Source of the DNA: Bradyrhizobium nitroreducens
GTDB lineage: Bacteria; Pseudomonadota; Alphaproteobacteria; Rhizobiales; Xanthobacteraceae
Length of the DNA stretch: 64,000 bases
Reading direction: 5' to 3'
NCBI RefSeq assembly: GCF_002776695.1
Contig: NZ_LFJC01000003.1
Location: forward strand, 1,573-65,572
Shown: piece by piece, positions 17,688 through 26,447 of the stretch
How positions within the stretch are numbered: position 1 is the stretch's first letter
Layout of the letters: the number at the start of each line of letters is the position of its first letter
The notes under the pieces: model-generated
What the model saw: the letters and a program-made list of their open reading frames with translations, nothing else
What the model was told of the DNA's origin: nothing
Database searches by the model: none
Position numbers and translations under genes: made by a program

Positions 17688-17948
17688 ATGGATCCGTTAT
17701 TGATCAAGCTGATCGGCTTTGCCGCCGCCACCTGTACCACCGTGGCCTACGCTCCGCAGGCCATCAAGGTGTGGAAGACCCGCTCCACCGGCGACATCTC
17801 GCTCGGCATGTTCCTGGTCATGGTGCTGGGTCTGGCGCTCTGGCTGATCTATGGCCTGCTATCAGGCGATGCCCCGCTGATCGCCTCGAACGCCGTCACC
17901 ATGCTGCTCGCCGGCGGCATCCTGGTGATGAAGCTCAGATACGGCTGA
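17688..17948 (+). CDS. SemiSWEET-type sugar transporter (three-helix PQ-loop protein)
   Basis: This encodes 86 aa with three transmembrane helices. The first carries the family motif AYAPQAIKVWKTRSTGDIS (Pro-Gln near residues 23-24). The second is FLVMVLGLALWLIYGL and the third LIASNAVTMLLAGGILVMKL. SemiSWEETs dimerise to form a sugar uniporter. It starts 37 bases after glgA, so a link with glucan or sugar metabolism is plausible. Confidence 0.88.
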   Translation: MDPLLIKLIGFAAATCTTVAYAPQAIKVWKTRSTGDISLGMFLVMVLGLALWLIYGLLSGDAPLIASNAVTMLLAGGILVMKLRYG

Positions 17949-17954
17949 GCTTGA

Positions 17955-18707
17955 TCATGCCCCCGGCTCTTCGCCGGTCGAAAGACCAAGTCGCTTGTAT
18001 TGCAGCTTCACCGCGCGATAGCATTCGCAGGTCGCCCTGTTGAGCTCGGCAACGTTGATGATCTCGATGTGACCGCGGCTGAACCGAATGATGTTAGCCT
18101 GCTGAAGAGCGTGGGCGACGAACGAGACGCTGTTTCGGCGGACGCCGATCATCTCGGCCATCAATTCCTGCGTGAGCTTGAAGCGATCGCGGCCCGACAG
18201 ATCCCGAACCCGCAGGAGCCATCGCGCCAGTCGCGCTTCGACGGTATGTGATGCATTGCAGCCCACGGATTGCTGGGCCTGAACGAACAGCGCCTGGCTG
18301 TGACGCATCAGGTTGTCTCGAAACGCCGCACTCTGCTGGGCGAGAGCACGCAGGCGGGCAGCCTCGATCAACAAGGCCGCACCGGGCACCAGCACGACGG
18401 CGTGAACCAGTGCCACGGGTTCGCCCAATACGCCGAAGGTGCCAAGGATGCTGTCGGGGCCGACCAGCGCCACTTCGATCCGTTCTCCTGCTTCGAGCTC
18501 GACAACGAGAGACACGACCGCTGTGAGCGGAAGATGGGCCCACACGACGGTCCGGCCAAGCTCGATCAGTGAGGCCCCTTCCCGAAGCTCGACAGCCTTC
18601 AGATGCCCGCGAATGGCCGCGAAGTCGGCCGGGTCAAGCGACTTGAGAAAGGCGTTCTGAAACGGATCTGGTGACACTATCCAATTCTTCGGAAATTCAT
18701 GCCGCAA
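17955..18707 (-). CDS. Crp/Fnr-family transcriptional regulator (A)
   Basis: This encodes up to 250 aa. A GTG at 18674 (opening on SPDPFQNAFLKSLDPADF) is an alternative start that better matches the paralogue encoded at 19407. The N-terminal cupin sensor domain (residues about 20-140) lacks the Fnr cysteine cluster and the RxSA cAMP-binding signature. The C-terminal winged helix has LTQELMAEMIGVRRNSVSFVAHALQQANIIRFSRGHIEI. The similarity in layout and in segments such as QAQQS(V/A), ARLARWLLRVRDLSG and CECY marks it as a sister of the regulator at 19407. Ligand and targets are unknown. Confidence 0.85.
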   Translation of the reverse strand: MRHEFPKNWIVSPDPFQNAFLKSLDPADFAAIRGHLKAVELREGASLIELGRTVVWAHLPLTAVVSLVVELEAGERIEVALVGPDSILGTFGVLGEPVALVHAVVLVPGAALLIEAARLRALAQQSAAFRDNLMRHSQALFVQAQQSVGCNASHTVEARLARWLLRVRDLSGRDRFKLTQELMAEMIGVRRNSVSFVAHALQQANIIRFSRGHIEIINVAELNRATCECYRAVKLQYKRLGLSTGEEPGA

Positions 18708-18969
18708 CGATCACAACCATAGCGCGACGACGAACCAGGAGAAATTGCCGGAAATGCCTTGATATGCACGATTGCGTGCGGATGATCGACGCGCGCCAAC
18801 ACCTCTATGTCACGACTCAACTACTGCGGGCAACGATCTCGAATCGTCTGTCCGAATTCACTTGCTTTTGCCGGCGCACGCGCCCAAGGTCGCTATGTGC
18901 GTTACCGGACATAATTCGGCGGGCCCGGTTGGACTAAGCGATATCCCTCGCTGCCGCTCGGAGCGCATC

Positions 18970-19239
18970 ATGCCCAACCACTATTTCCGGATTACCAACT
19001 GCGACGGCGGCACGATCGAGCATCTGGCCGAGATCGCGGACGTGAAATCGGCGTGGACAGAAACGACCAAAGTGTTCGGGGATCTCGCCCGCGGCTGCGG
19101 GCTCAAGGAAAATGCCGAATGGCGCATCGAGCTTCTGGGCTCGAGACGGGAGCCGCTGTATCGCATCCGGCTGCTCGCCGAGACATGTGAGGCCGTCGCC
19201 TCTGCTTGTCTGACCGCAGACAAGGGCGAGCCCTGCTGA
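18970..19239 (+). CDS. Small DUF6894-like protein
   Basis: This encodes 89 aa from the ATG at 18970. The sequence MPNHYFRITNCDGGTIEHLAEIADVKSAWTETTKVFGDLARG followed by WRIELLGSRREPLYRIRLLAE has the compact alpha/beta pattern of DUF6894 proteins that are abundant in Bradyrhizobium. No catalytic residue is evident. It lies between two Crp/Fnr regulator genes; whether it is part of their regulon is unknown. Confidence 0.65.
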   Translation: MPNHYFRITNCDGGTIEHLAEIADVKSAWTETTKVFGDLARGCGLKENAEWRIELLGSRREPLYRIRLLAETCEAVASACLTADKGEPC

Positions 19240-19269
19240 CGTTTTGCGACGGCACGCCCGCGTCTCTTA

Positions 19270-19284
19270 TGTCAAAATTTGACA
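19270..19284. promoter_or_regulatory. Perfect palindrome TGTCAAAATTTGACA, candidate operator
   Basis: TGTCAAA and TTTGACA flank a single A, giving a perfect 15-base palindrome in the 167-base gap before the second Crp/Fnr gene. Crp/Fnr proteins bind dyads of this size, so autoregulation is a reasonable guess. The halves are not the classical FixK box (TTGAT-N4-ATCAA). Confidence 0.45.
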
Positions 19285-19406
19285 CAGTGAAATAAAGACT
19301 CGCTATGTGCGGTACAGCTCTTACTGTCGTCGCATTATCGGATATCCGCATGAGGCACCGATAGCTGAGAGTTCTTTGCGCTCCCGCCTGTCCCCGGGAG
19401 CGACAA

Positions 19407-20126
19407 ATGAAGAACCTCTTATTGAGGCAGCTTTCCGAAGCCGATCTCAAGATTCTCGAGCCACATTTGAAGACAGTCGCCTTCGAGCAGCACTCCCTGC
19501 TGTTCGAAGCCGATCAGGAAATCCGCTCCGTCTACTTTCCCGCCGGCGCAGTCATCTCGCTCGTCGTCACGCTCTCGACCGGCGAGATGATCGAGACCGC
19601 GATGGTCGGCATCGACGGCGTCGTCGGCGCCGCCGCCGCGCTGGACGGGCGGATGTCGCTCTGCCGCGGCATCGTTCAACTCGGCGGAAACATCGTCGTC
19701 TGCAATATCGACGCCCTGAAGACAGCCGCGCTGCAGAGCTCCAGGCTGCTGGCTCTCTTGATGCGGCACGAACAGGCCGTCTACGCCCAGGCCCAGCAGT
19801 CCGCAGCGTGCTTCGCCTCGCACAGCGTCCAGGCCCGGCTCTGTCGCTGGCTGCTGCGCGCGCGCGATCTATCCGGCAGCGACCAGCTCCAGTTCACGCA
19901 GGAATATCTCGGGCAGATGCTGGGCGTTCGGCGCTCGAGCGTGACCGTGGTGGCGCGCACGCTGCAGGCGGCCGGCCTCATCCGATACGCGCGCGGCAAG
20001 ATCAGGATCCTGGATGCCGAGGGACTGGAGGAAGGCACATGCGAATGTTACGCCGCCGTCCGGGCCCGCTATGAGCAATTGCTGGGAACGGATACGACGA
20101 AACGGATCGACGCGATCTCGTCGTAG
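19407..20126 (+). CDS. Crp/Fnr-family transcriptional regulator (B)
   Basis: This encodes 239 aa. The N-terminal cyclic-nucleotide-binding-like domain (FEADQEIRSVYFPAGAVISLVVTLSTGEMIETAMVGIDGVVGA) lacks both Fnr iron-sulfur cysteines and the cAMP pocket signature. The C-terminal HTH_Crp (FTQEYLGQMLGVRRSSVTVVARTLQAAGLIRYARGKIRILD) is intact. It is a paralogue of the product at 17955-18707 in the opposite orientation. Proteins of this group in rhizobia respond to varied signals; no ligand can be assigned. A perfect palindrome lies about 120 bases upstream. Confidence 0.88.
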   Translation: MKNLLLRQLSEADLKILEPHLKTVAFEQHSLLFEADQEIRSVYFPAGAVISLVVTLSTGEMIETAMVGIDGVVGAAAALDGRMSLCRGIVQLGGNIVVCNIDALKTAALQSSRLLALLMRHEQAVYAQAQQSAACFASHSVQARLCRWLLRARDLSGSDQLQFTQEYLGQMLGVRRSSVTVVARTLQAAGLIRYARGKIRILDAEGLEEGTCECYAAVRARYEQLLGTDTTKRIDAISS

Positions 20127-20152
20127 GCCGCAATCGCCGGCGATCGCGCGAT

Positions 20153-20956
20153 TTACGCCTGACCGCCAAACACATACGACGCCATCGCAACATTTGCGAC
20201 CTCGTCGACGAAGACGCGCTTGCCCGTGTCGCTGCCGGCGGCGCCGGCGGCCACCATCAGCGGCAGCAGATGGTCCTCGCGGGGATGCGCGAGGCGCGCG
20301 CTCGGTGCGGTCTCCCAATCCACCAGCATCGCATTGCGGCGGGCCGGATCCGGGTTGCTGATCGCCTCGTTCAGATAGGCCTCGAAATCGTAGGAGACCG
20401 GCCTCGACTCCGGCCGGTTGAAGCCGCGCATGTTGTGATAGGTCAGCCCGCTGCCGACGATCAGGATGCCCTCGTCGCGGAGCGGGGCGATCGCCTGCCC
20501 GACCTTGATGTGCTCGGCCGCATCGTAGGCAGACTTCAGCGAGAGCAGCACGATGGGCATGTCGGCTTTCGGATACATCAGGCCGAGCGGCACGAAGGTG
20601 CCGTGATCAAATCCCTGATTGGGATCTTCCCGGCAATCGACACCGGCACGCGTCAGCAGCGCCTTCACTTGCGCGGCGAGCTCGGGCTTTCCCGGCGCCG
20701 GGTATTTGAGGTGGTAGGTATGCTCGGGGAAACCGTAATAGTCGTACACCATCGGCGGATGCGCAGAGGTCGACACGGTGAAGGCATCGGCCTCCCAATG
20801 ACCGGTGATGACGAGCACCGCCCTCGGCCTTTCGGGGAGCAGTTGCGGCAACCGGCCGAACTCCTCGGCGGTCCGGGCATACTGCACCCGCCTGTCCTCC
20901 ATGAACGGCCAGGGGCCGCCGCCATGCGACAGAAACAGGGTCGGAAATCGCGTCAT
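20153..20956 (-). CDS. DODA-type extradiol ring-opening dioxygenase (YgiD family)
   Basis: This encodes 267 aa from the ATG at 20956 (MTRFPTLFLSHGGGPW). A start 21 codons upstream is possible but adds non-homologous sequence. The SHGGGP loop gives the first metal-binding His, VITGHWEAD the second region, QGFDHGTFVPLGLMYP the catalytic His area, and GSGLTYHNMR the third ligand. Proteins of this family cleave DOPA or other catechols using a single Zn or Fe. The minus-strand gene stands alone, so the natural catechol is unknown. Confidence 0.87.
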   Translation of the reverse strand: MTRFPTLFLSHGGGPWPFMEDRRVQYARTAEEFGRLPQLLPERPRAVLVITGHWEADAFTVSTSAHPPMVYDYYGFPEHTYHLKYPAPGKPELAAQVKALLTRAGVDCREDPNQGFDHGTFVPLGLMYPKADMPIVLLSLKSAYDAAEHIKVGQAIAPLRDEGILIVGSGLTYHNMRGFNRPESRPVSYDFEAYLNEAISNPDPARRNAMLVDWETAPSARLAHPREDHLLPLMVAAGAAGSDTGKRVFVDEVANVAMASYVFGGQA

Positions 20957-21108
20957 GGGGCTCGTCTCGTCGGCAACAGGCGCGCCAGTTCCCGCGCGAC
21001 CGGCGGCGAGCATAGGCAAACCGGCATGGTTAGCAAGTCGTTAACGATTTGCCGCCCAAAATCGGGCCGTGGCCGAAGCAGTCGGCCTGAAGACAAGTGA
21101 GACGTGAG

Positions 21109-21288
21109 ATGAGGAAGTTTGCGCTGGGGGACGTCGTCAACAGTGACAAGGGCCGCCGCGGCATCGTCCGCGCCGCCTTCAAGTCGCGCGAAGGCCAGCA
21201 GTTCTACGCCGTCGAGAAGGACGGCGCGGTGGACTATCTGGAGGAAGACCGGCTGACGCCGGCTCCCCGGGTCGAGCTCGCGGCGTAA
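21109..21288 (+). CDS. Small hypothetical protein (beta-rich, SH3-like pattern)
   Basis: This encodes 59 aa from the ATG at 21109 (MRKFALGDVVNSDKGRRGIVRAAF), preceded by GTGAGACGTGAG with a GTG four codons earlier as alternative start. The alternating hydrophobic pattern FALGDVVNSDKGRRGIVRAAFKSREGQQFYAVEKDGAVDYLEEDRL suggests a small beta-barrel. No family is named with confidence. It is divergent from the dioxygenase and convergent with the carboxylesterase homologue. Confidence 0.6.
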   Translation: MRKFALGDVVNSDKGRRGIVRAAFKSREGQQFYAVEKDGAVDYLEEDRLTPAPRVELAA

Positions 21289-21309
21289 CTCCGCTTCACT
21301 CTCCTCGCG

Positions 21310-22767
21310 CTAGCGCGCGAGCCGGTCAAGACGCTCCGCGAGGGGATCGTCGCCGCTCGCGATGCGATCGTTCGTGATCAGCAGCAGGCGATCGCCGCTT
21401 GCGGCTCCATCCCAGCGCGGCAGATCAGGGCCGTTGGGATCGCCGCTCCGGGCGAAGTTGGTCCAATAGGAGCGGATGCGGCCTGCGACCTCGCGATCGC
21501 CGCGCGAGAAGATACTCGCACCCAGCACCCCCTCCACGCCGAAGATGAACTGCAGCTCCTGCCCGCGCCCGCCCTCGGGGTTTGCGCGCCGGGCCTCGGG
21601 CACATAGGCGAAGCGATAGCGGAAGGTTGCCGCGCCGGTTGCGGCGTGCAGACGGGCCAGCAATCGTGCGGGCTCGGAAAAGACCTTGTCGGTATAGAGC
21701 CGCGCCGCAAGGTCGGAAGGCCTGGCGAGGTCGGGATAAAGCTTGCGCAGCTCATCGCTCGCGATGCCCGACGACGCAACTTCCTCCTTGACGTCGAGCT
21801 CGGTGTCGAAACCGGTCTCGTCGTCGTTCGAGCCGATGATCAGGGGAATGCGGCTTTGATGTCCGGCCGCAAAACCCGCGGCAACGTCCTCGGTCACCAG
21901 ACTTCCATCCAGCATCGGCGCGAAGCTGCGCCGCGATGTCTCCAGAAGTCGGATTTCGGCGGCAAGCAGGCGTCGCGGCTCGACGGCGCGCACATCCGCC
22001 AGCGATCCCAGCACCGCCACGAACTGCCGGCCGATCTCCGCCTCCTGCGCCGATCGCAACCGGGCGCGCGCGGGGATCGATTGCAGAATGGCCTTCTGGA
22101 ACAGACCACGCGCTTGCGCACACAGCATCAGAAGCGCGATCGACCTCGCGCCGGCGTCACGGCCAAACAACGTGACGTTCCCGGGATCGCCGCCGAAGGC
22201 CGCGATGTTGTCGTGAACCCAATGCAGCGCGGCGATCTGATCCATCAGGCCGAAATTGCCGGAGCCGCTTTCCGACAGCGCCGGATCCGCCAGCCAGCCG
22301 AGCGCGCCGAGGCGGTAATTGGCGGTCACCACGATGAGGCCGGCCTGCGCCAGCCTGGCACCGTCGAACAGCGGCTCGTTCGCGGTGCCGGCGATGAAGC
22401 CGCCGCCGTGAATGAACATCATCACCGGCAGCGGCCCGTCGACCCCGAAGGGGCGGAACACGTTCAGCGTGAGACAATCCTCGCTCGCCTCTGGCCGGCC
22501 CGGCTGAAGACAGGGCACGCCGTACTCGTAGGCGGTGTGCATCTCCGAGCTTTCCGGCGCCGGCTGCGGCGGACGCCAGCGCAACGCGCCGACCGGCGGC
22601 GCCGCGTAAGCGAGGCCCTTGAACGACGCCACCTCGCCCTCGACGGCGCCGAGCATCTGTCCTTCACGCGTCAGCGCGAATGGAAACTGTCCGACCGGCT
22701 GAGCCGTGGCCGAGCCGGCGAGCAAAGGGAATGCGGAAGCCGCAATGAGCGCAAGCAGGGATCGCAT
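21310..22767 (-). CDS. Type B carboxylesterase homologue without catalytic Ser and His
   Basis: This encodes 485 aa with signal peptide MRSLLALIAASAFPLLAGSATA. The fold markers of the cholinesterase/carboxylesterase family are present: EDCLTLNVFRP, the oxyanion loop IHGGGF (119-124), NYRLGALGWL, GNFGLMDQIAALHWV and FGGDPGNVTLFG. The nucleophile elbow, normally GESAG, reads GRDAG (202-206), with Asp in place of Ser. The usual His-Gly-x-Glu before the FG turn reads RGQE (401-404), with Arg in place of His. The acidic residue in GSNDDETGF is kept. The protein is probably not an esterase and may be a binding or scaffold relative. The coding frame is intact over full length. Confidence 0.85.
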   Translation of the reverse strand: MRSLLALIAASAFPLLAGSATAQPVGQFPFALTREGQMLGAVEGEVASFKGLAYAAPPVGALRWRPPQPAPESSEMHTAYEYGVPCLQPGRPEASEDCLTLNVFRPFGVDGPLPVMMFIHGGGFIAGTANEPLFDGARLAQAGLIVVTANYRLGALGWLADPALSESGSGNFGLMDQIAALHWVHDNIAAFGGDPGNVTLFGRDAGARSIALLMLCAQARGLFQKAILQSIPARARLRSAQEAEIGRQFVAVLGSLADVRAVEPRRLLAAEIRLLETSRRSFAPMLDGSLVTEDVAAGFAAGHQSRIPLIIGSNDDETGFDTELDVKEEVASSGIASDELRKLYPDLARPSDLAARLYTDKVFSEPARLLARLHAATGAATFRYRFAYVPEARRANPEGGRGQELQFIFGVEGVLGASIFSRGDREVAGRIRSYWTNFARSGDPNGPDLPRWDGAASGDRLLLITNDRIASGDDPLAERLDRLAR

Positions 22768-22843
22768 CTTCTGGGCATTTCGATGCGCGGAGAATTTCCT
22801 CTGAGGTTATGTCCGCGGCGCGCCACGAGGCAAGCCTGACGGC

Positions 22844-23056
22844 TCACTCACCGCGCTTTGCGAGAATCTCCGCCAGCGCGCGCCGCGCGATGATGCCGAG
22901 CTCGCCGAGCGTGGAGTGCCCCGCCTGCGCGGCCTCGATCAGGCGCTCGGCGATGAACTTGCGGCTGTCGTGATCGCCACCATGCGGCAGCTGGCGGCAG
23001 GTCTCCTCCAGGACGACGTCCATGTTCGCTTTGGTCCGCTCACTCAACTCTGGCAT
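22844..23056 (-). CDS. Small hypothetical helical protein
   Basis: This encodes 70 aa from the ATG at 23056 (MPELSERTKANMDVVLEETCRQLPHGGDHDSRKFIAERLIEAAQAG). An in-frame ATG 19 codons upstream exists but adds an unlikely sequence. The predicted fold is two to three amphipathic helices. I do not recognise a family with certainty; small proteins with this KANMDVVLEETCR pattern are frequent in Bradyrhizobium. It is convergent with nothing and divergent from the BVMO fusion gene. Confidence 0.6.
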   Translation of the reverse strand: MPELSERTKANMDVVLEETCRQLPHGGDHDSRKFIAERLIEAAQAGHSTLGELGIIARRALAEILAKRGE

Positions 23057-23284
23057 GACGCTCGTCGCTACGCGTGGCTTGTAACCGCAAGCATACACAG
23101 GCGGATCAGGCATGATTAGCCCGGGTGATCACGGCCATTGTGCATCGCGATGCGTGCAACGCCGCGACATTCACGTGGCCACGATGCCGCCGCAAACGAC
23201 CACCGAAGATTGCACTTGCTCTGATGACAAGCTGAACCTGCAGCGATAGCCTGCCGGCAAAACAAACTTACGGGAGGAAATGCG

Positions 23285-25957
23285 ATGTCTGACGCAATGG
23301 TTGCTACACGTGCCTCCGAGGAACGCGGAACCGCTCAACAGGTCGACGTCGCCGTGGTCGGCGCCGGATTTTCCGGCCTCTATCTTCTGCATCGCCTGCG
23401 CAAGGCCGGCTTCTCGGCCGTCGCACTCGAGGAGGCCGGCGACGTCGGCGGCACCTGGTACTGGAACCGTTACCCTGGCGCACGCTGCGACATCCAGACC
23501 ATCGACTACAGCTACACGTTCGATCCCGAGCTGGAGACGGCCTGGACCTGGTCGGAGAAATACGCCACCCAGCCCGAAATCCTGCGCTATCTCGGCTTCG
23601 TCGCCGATCGCTACGACCTCAGGCGCGACATCCGCTTCAAGACCAAGGTCACGGAAGCCCGATGGGACGAGAAGGCCGAGCGCTGGCTCATCACCACCGA
23701 CAACGGACCGCCCGTCTCCTGCCGCCACTACATCATGGCCACCGGCTGCCTCTCGGCGCCGAAGCCGCCGGAGATCGAGGGAGTCAAGGAATTCAAGGGC
23801 GAGGTCTATTTCACCGGACGCTGGCCGCATGGCGGCGTCGATCTTAAGGGCAAGCGCGTCGCCGTGATCGGCACGGGCTCGTCGGCGATCCAGTCGATCC
23901 CGCTGATCGCCGAGCAGGCCGCGCATCTGACCGTGTTCCAGCGCACGCCGAACTTCGCGCTGCCCGCGCATAACGGCCCGGCGCCGTCGGACCGCATGAG
24001 CCTGCTGAAGAGCGACCGCGCCGCCTATCGCGAGCAGGCGCGCCAGTCGATGGCCGGCGTGCCCTACCCGCAGCAGACCGTCGTGAGCTGGCAGTTGAGC
24101 GATGCCGAGCGTCGCGAGCGATTCGAACGCGCCTGGGCCGCCGGCGACCTCGTCCACATCCTGACGCAGCTCTGGGCCGATCAGGCCGTCGATGTCGACG
24201 GCAACAAGATCGTCCAGGACCTGATCCGCGAGAAGATCCGCGCTGCGGTCAGGGACCCGGAGACGGCGGCGGCGCTCATGCCGGACGACCATCCCTTCGG
24301 CGCAAAACGCCCCTGCCTCGACACCAATTACTACGCCACCTACAACCGGCCGAACGTCACGCTGGTCAATCTGCGCCAGGAACCGATCAAGGCGATCACC
24401 GCAAGCGGCATCTCCACGAGCAGCCGCAGCTTCGACCTCGACGTCATCGTGTTCGCGACCGGCTTCGACGCCATGACCGGCGCGATCCGCGCCGTGCATC
24501 CGATCACCGGGCGCGACGGCAGATCGCTCACCGACGTCTGGGCGCAGGGGCCGCAGACCTATCTCGGGCTCACGGTGGAAGGCTTCCCGAACTTCTTCAT
24601 GATCACGGGGCCCGGCAGCCCTTCGGTGCTGTCCAACATGGCGGTGTCGATCGAGCAGCATGTCGACTGGGTGGTCGACCGCCTGGCCGCTCTGCGCGAT
24701 GCCGGCTTTACCACGATCGAGCCGACCGAGACGGCGCAGGCCGGCTGGAGCAGGCACATGGCCGACTGCTCGATGCTGACGCTGCACCGGCTCGCCAACA
24801 CCTGGTACACGGGCGCCAACGTGCCCGGCAAGGTGCAGGGCCTGATGCCCTATACCGGCGGCGTCGGCCCCTATCGCAGCATCTGCGACGAGGTGGTCAG
24901 CCGCGGCATGCTCGGCTTCAAGCTCACCGGCCCTGATGGCGCCACGCAATGCAATGACGGCGAGGTGGTGCGGCTACAGCCGGATGTGCGGCTGGTGCTC
25001 AACCTGCTCGCAACGCTCAACCTGCCGCCGATCGAGTCGATGGGGGCGGAGGGCGCGCGCGCGTTCGTGAACGAGTTCAACAAGAGCCGGCCTGCGGGGC
25101 GGCCGATCGGCGACATCGCCGACGGCACACTGCCCGTTGCAGGCGCCGCGCTGCCCTACCGCGTCTACAAGCCGGCAACGCCGGGACCGCATCCGGTCGT
25201 GGTCTATTTCCACGGCGGCGGCTGGGTGCTCGGCGACGAGCAGTCGGACGAGCCGTTCTGCCGCGACATGGTGCGGCGGACCGGCATGATGTTCGTCAGC
25301 GTCGGCTATCGTCACGCGCCGGAGCATCGCTTCCCGACCGCGGCCGAAGACGGCTATGCGGCCACGCGCTGGGTCGCCGAGCACGCCAGCGAGCTCGGCG
25401 GCAGGCCGGGCCCGGTGCTGGTCGCCGGCTGGAGCGCCGGCGGCAACGTCGCTGCCGTCACCTGCCAGCTCGCGCGCGATCGTGGCGGGCCCGAGATCGC
25501 CGGCCAGCTCCTGATCTGTCCGGTCACCGACTGCAGCTTCGACCGTCCCTCCTACAACGACAATGCGACGGGCTACTTCCTGACGCGCTCGCTGATGTTC
25601 TGGTTCTGGGACCTCTATTGCTCGCCGGCCGACCGCACCGATCCGCGCGTCTCACCGCTGCGCGGCAAGGTCGAAAGGCTGCCGCCCGCCTTCGTGGCGA
25701 CCTGCGAGTTCGATCCGCTGCGCGACGAAGGCGTCGCCTATGCCGAGGCGATGTCGGCCGCGGGCGTCCCGGTCGAGCAGTTGAAGGCACACGGCCATTT
25801 CCACTCCTCCTTCACCATGGTCGACGTGGTGATCACGAGCGTGTCGGGCCGGATGCAGATGGCCGAAGCCCTGCGGCGCTTCGCCGGGCTTCCGCCGAAG
25901 GTCAGCGTCGGCGACGAAGACAGCCCGGGCTTCAAGATCGCGGCGGCAGCGAGCTGA
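23285..25957 (+). CDS. Baeyer-Villiger-type flavin monooxygenase fused to HSL-family esterase
   Basis: This encodes 890 aa, behind the strong site GGGAGGAAA. Residues 1-540 are a class B flavoprotein monooxygenase: FAD Rossmann GAGFSG (26-31), GTWYWNRYPG (56-65), the fingerprint FTGRWPHGGVD (176-186) close to the BVMO consensus FxGxxxHxxxW, NADPH Rossmann GTGSSA (196-201), and FATGFD near 390. Residues about 560-890 are an alpha/beta hydrolase of the hormone-sensitive-lipase family: HGGG (643-646), nucleophile GWSAG (Ser717), Asp810 and His840. All catalytic residues are present in both halves. BVMOs insert oxygen into a ketone to give an ester or lactone, which the esterase half could then hydrolyse. 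The ketone substrate is unknown. Confidence 0.92.
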   Translation: MSDAMVATRASEERGTAQQVDVAVVGAGFSGLYLLHRLRKAGFSAVALEEAGDVGGTWYWNRYPGARCDIQTIDYSYTFDPELETAWTWSEKYATQPEILRYLGFVADRYDLRRDIRFKTKVTEARWDEKAERWLITTDNGPPVSCRHYIMATGCLSAPKPPEIEGVKEFKGEVYFTGRWPHGGVDLKGKRVAVIGTGSSAIQSIPLIAEQAAHLTVFQRTPNFALPAHNGPAPSDRMSLLKSDRAAYREQARQSMAGVPYPQQTVVSWQLSDAERRERFERAWAAGDLVHILTQLWADQAVDVDGNKIVQDLIREKIRAAVRDPETAAALMPDDHPFGAKRPCLDTNYYATYNRPNVTLVNLRQEPIKAITASGISTSSRSFDLDVIVFATGFDAMTGAIRAVHPITGRDGRSLTDVWAQGPQTYLGLTVEGFPNFFMITGPGSPSVLSNMAVSIEQHVDWVVDRLAALRDAGFTTIEPTETAQAGWSRHMADCSMLTLHRLANTWYTGANVPGKVQGLMPYTGGVGPYRSICDEVVSRGMLGFKLTGPDGATQCNDGEVVRLQPDVRLVLNLLATLNLPPIESMGAEGARAFVNEFNKSRPAGRPIGDIADGTLPVAGAALPYRVYKPATPGPHPVVVYFHGGGWVLGDEQSDEPFCRDMVRRTGMMFVSVGYRHAPEHRFPTAAEDGYAATRWVAEHASELGGRPGPVLVAGWSAGGNVAAVTCQLARDRGGPEIAGQLLICPVTDCSFDRPSYNDNATGYFLTRSLMFWFWDLYCSPADRTDPRVSPLRGKVERLPPAFVATCEFDPLRDEGVAYAEAMSAAGVPVEQLKAHGHFHSSFTMVDVVITSVSGRMQMAEALRRFAGLPPKVSVGDEDSPGFKIAAAAS

Positions 25958-26036
25958 TCGCGACAAGGCGGCCGGGAAACCTTTTCCCGGCTGCTGCGTT
26001 GTGAAGTTGTGGCATTGAGATACAGCGACAGGTGTG

Positions 26037-26073
26037 GCCCCGGCACGCAAATCCGCCTGCTGGGGCGTTTTTT
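26037..26073 (+). terminator. Candidate intrinsic terminator after the BVMO-esterase gene
   Basis: CCCCGGCA and TGCTGGGG (one G-T pair) form an 8-bp stem closed further by G-C, followed at once by a run of six T. An additional hairpin without T-run (GCCGGGAAA / TTTCCCGGC) lies at 25971-25991. The terminator separates the fusion gene from the next small gene. Confidence 0.5.
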
Positions 26074-26088
26074 GCGTGAGGCGGGACG

Positions 26089-26361
26089 ATGGGGGACGCG
26101 GTTGCGGAGTCAAAGGTCGATTTCAGTGCGCTTGCGGTGCTGAACAAATGGCCGTCGCTGGCCAATCGGCGTCAACCGGACCGTGAGCCCTACCAGGTCC
26201 TCGAAGGTACGCTCGACGCGTGCATCTCGGCGTTCATGGACAAGCCGGCGGCAACCCGGCACCTCTATGAGATTCGCACCATCGCGCAACCGCCGCTCGT
26301 CACCGAAATCCTCGCGCCCGAGCACGTCCTCGAGCTCTCGCGCTTGAGGGAATTTCTCTGA
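26089..26361 (+). CDS. Small hypothetical protein
   Basis: This encodes 90 aa (MGDAVAESKVDFSALAVLNKWPSLANRRQPD). The likely secondary structure is mostly helical with a central LEGTLDACISAFMDKPAATRHLYEIRTIAQPPLVTEIL block. No domain is recognised. A second unknown gene follows on the same strand after 86 bases and ends at a strong terminator, so the pair may be one transcription unit. Confidence 0.6.
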   Translation: MGDAVAESKVDFSALAVLNKWPSLANRRQPDREPYQVLEGTLDACISAFMDKPAATRHLYEIRTIAQPPLVTEILAPEHVLELSRLREFL

Positions 26362-26447
26362 GAGCACTTCACGGCAACGCGCAAGGAACCTTCTTCCGGT
26401 TCTTCCCGTTAACGGAGATCGGAAGCCAAGTCGCGAGTGCCCAAAAG

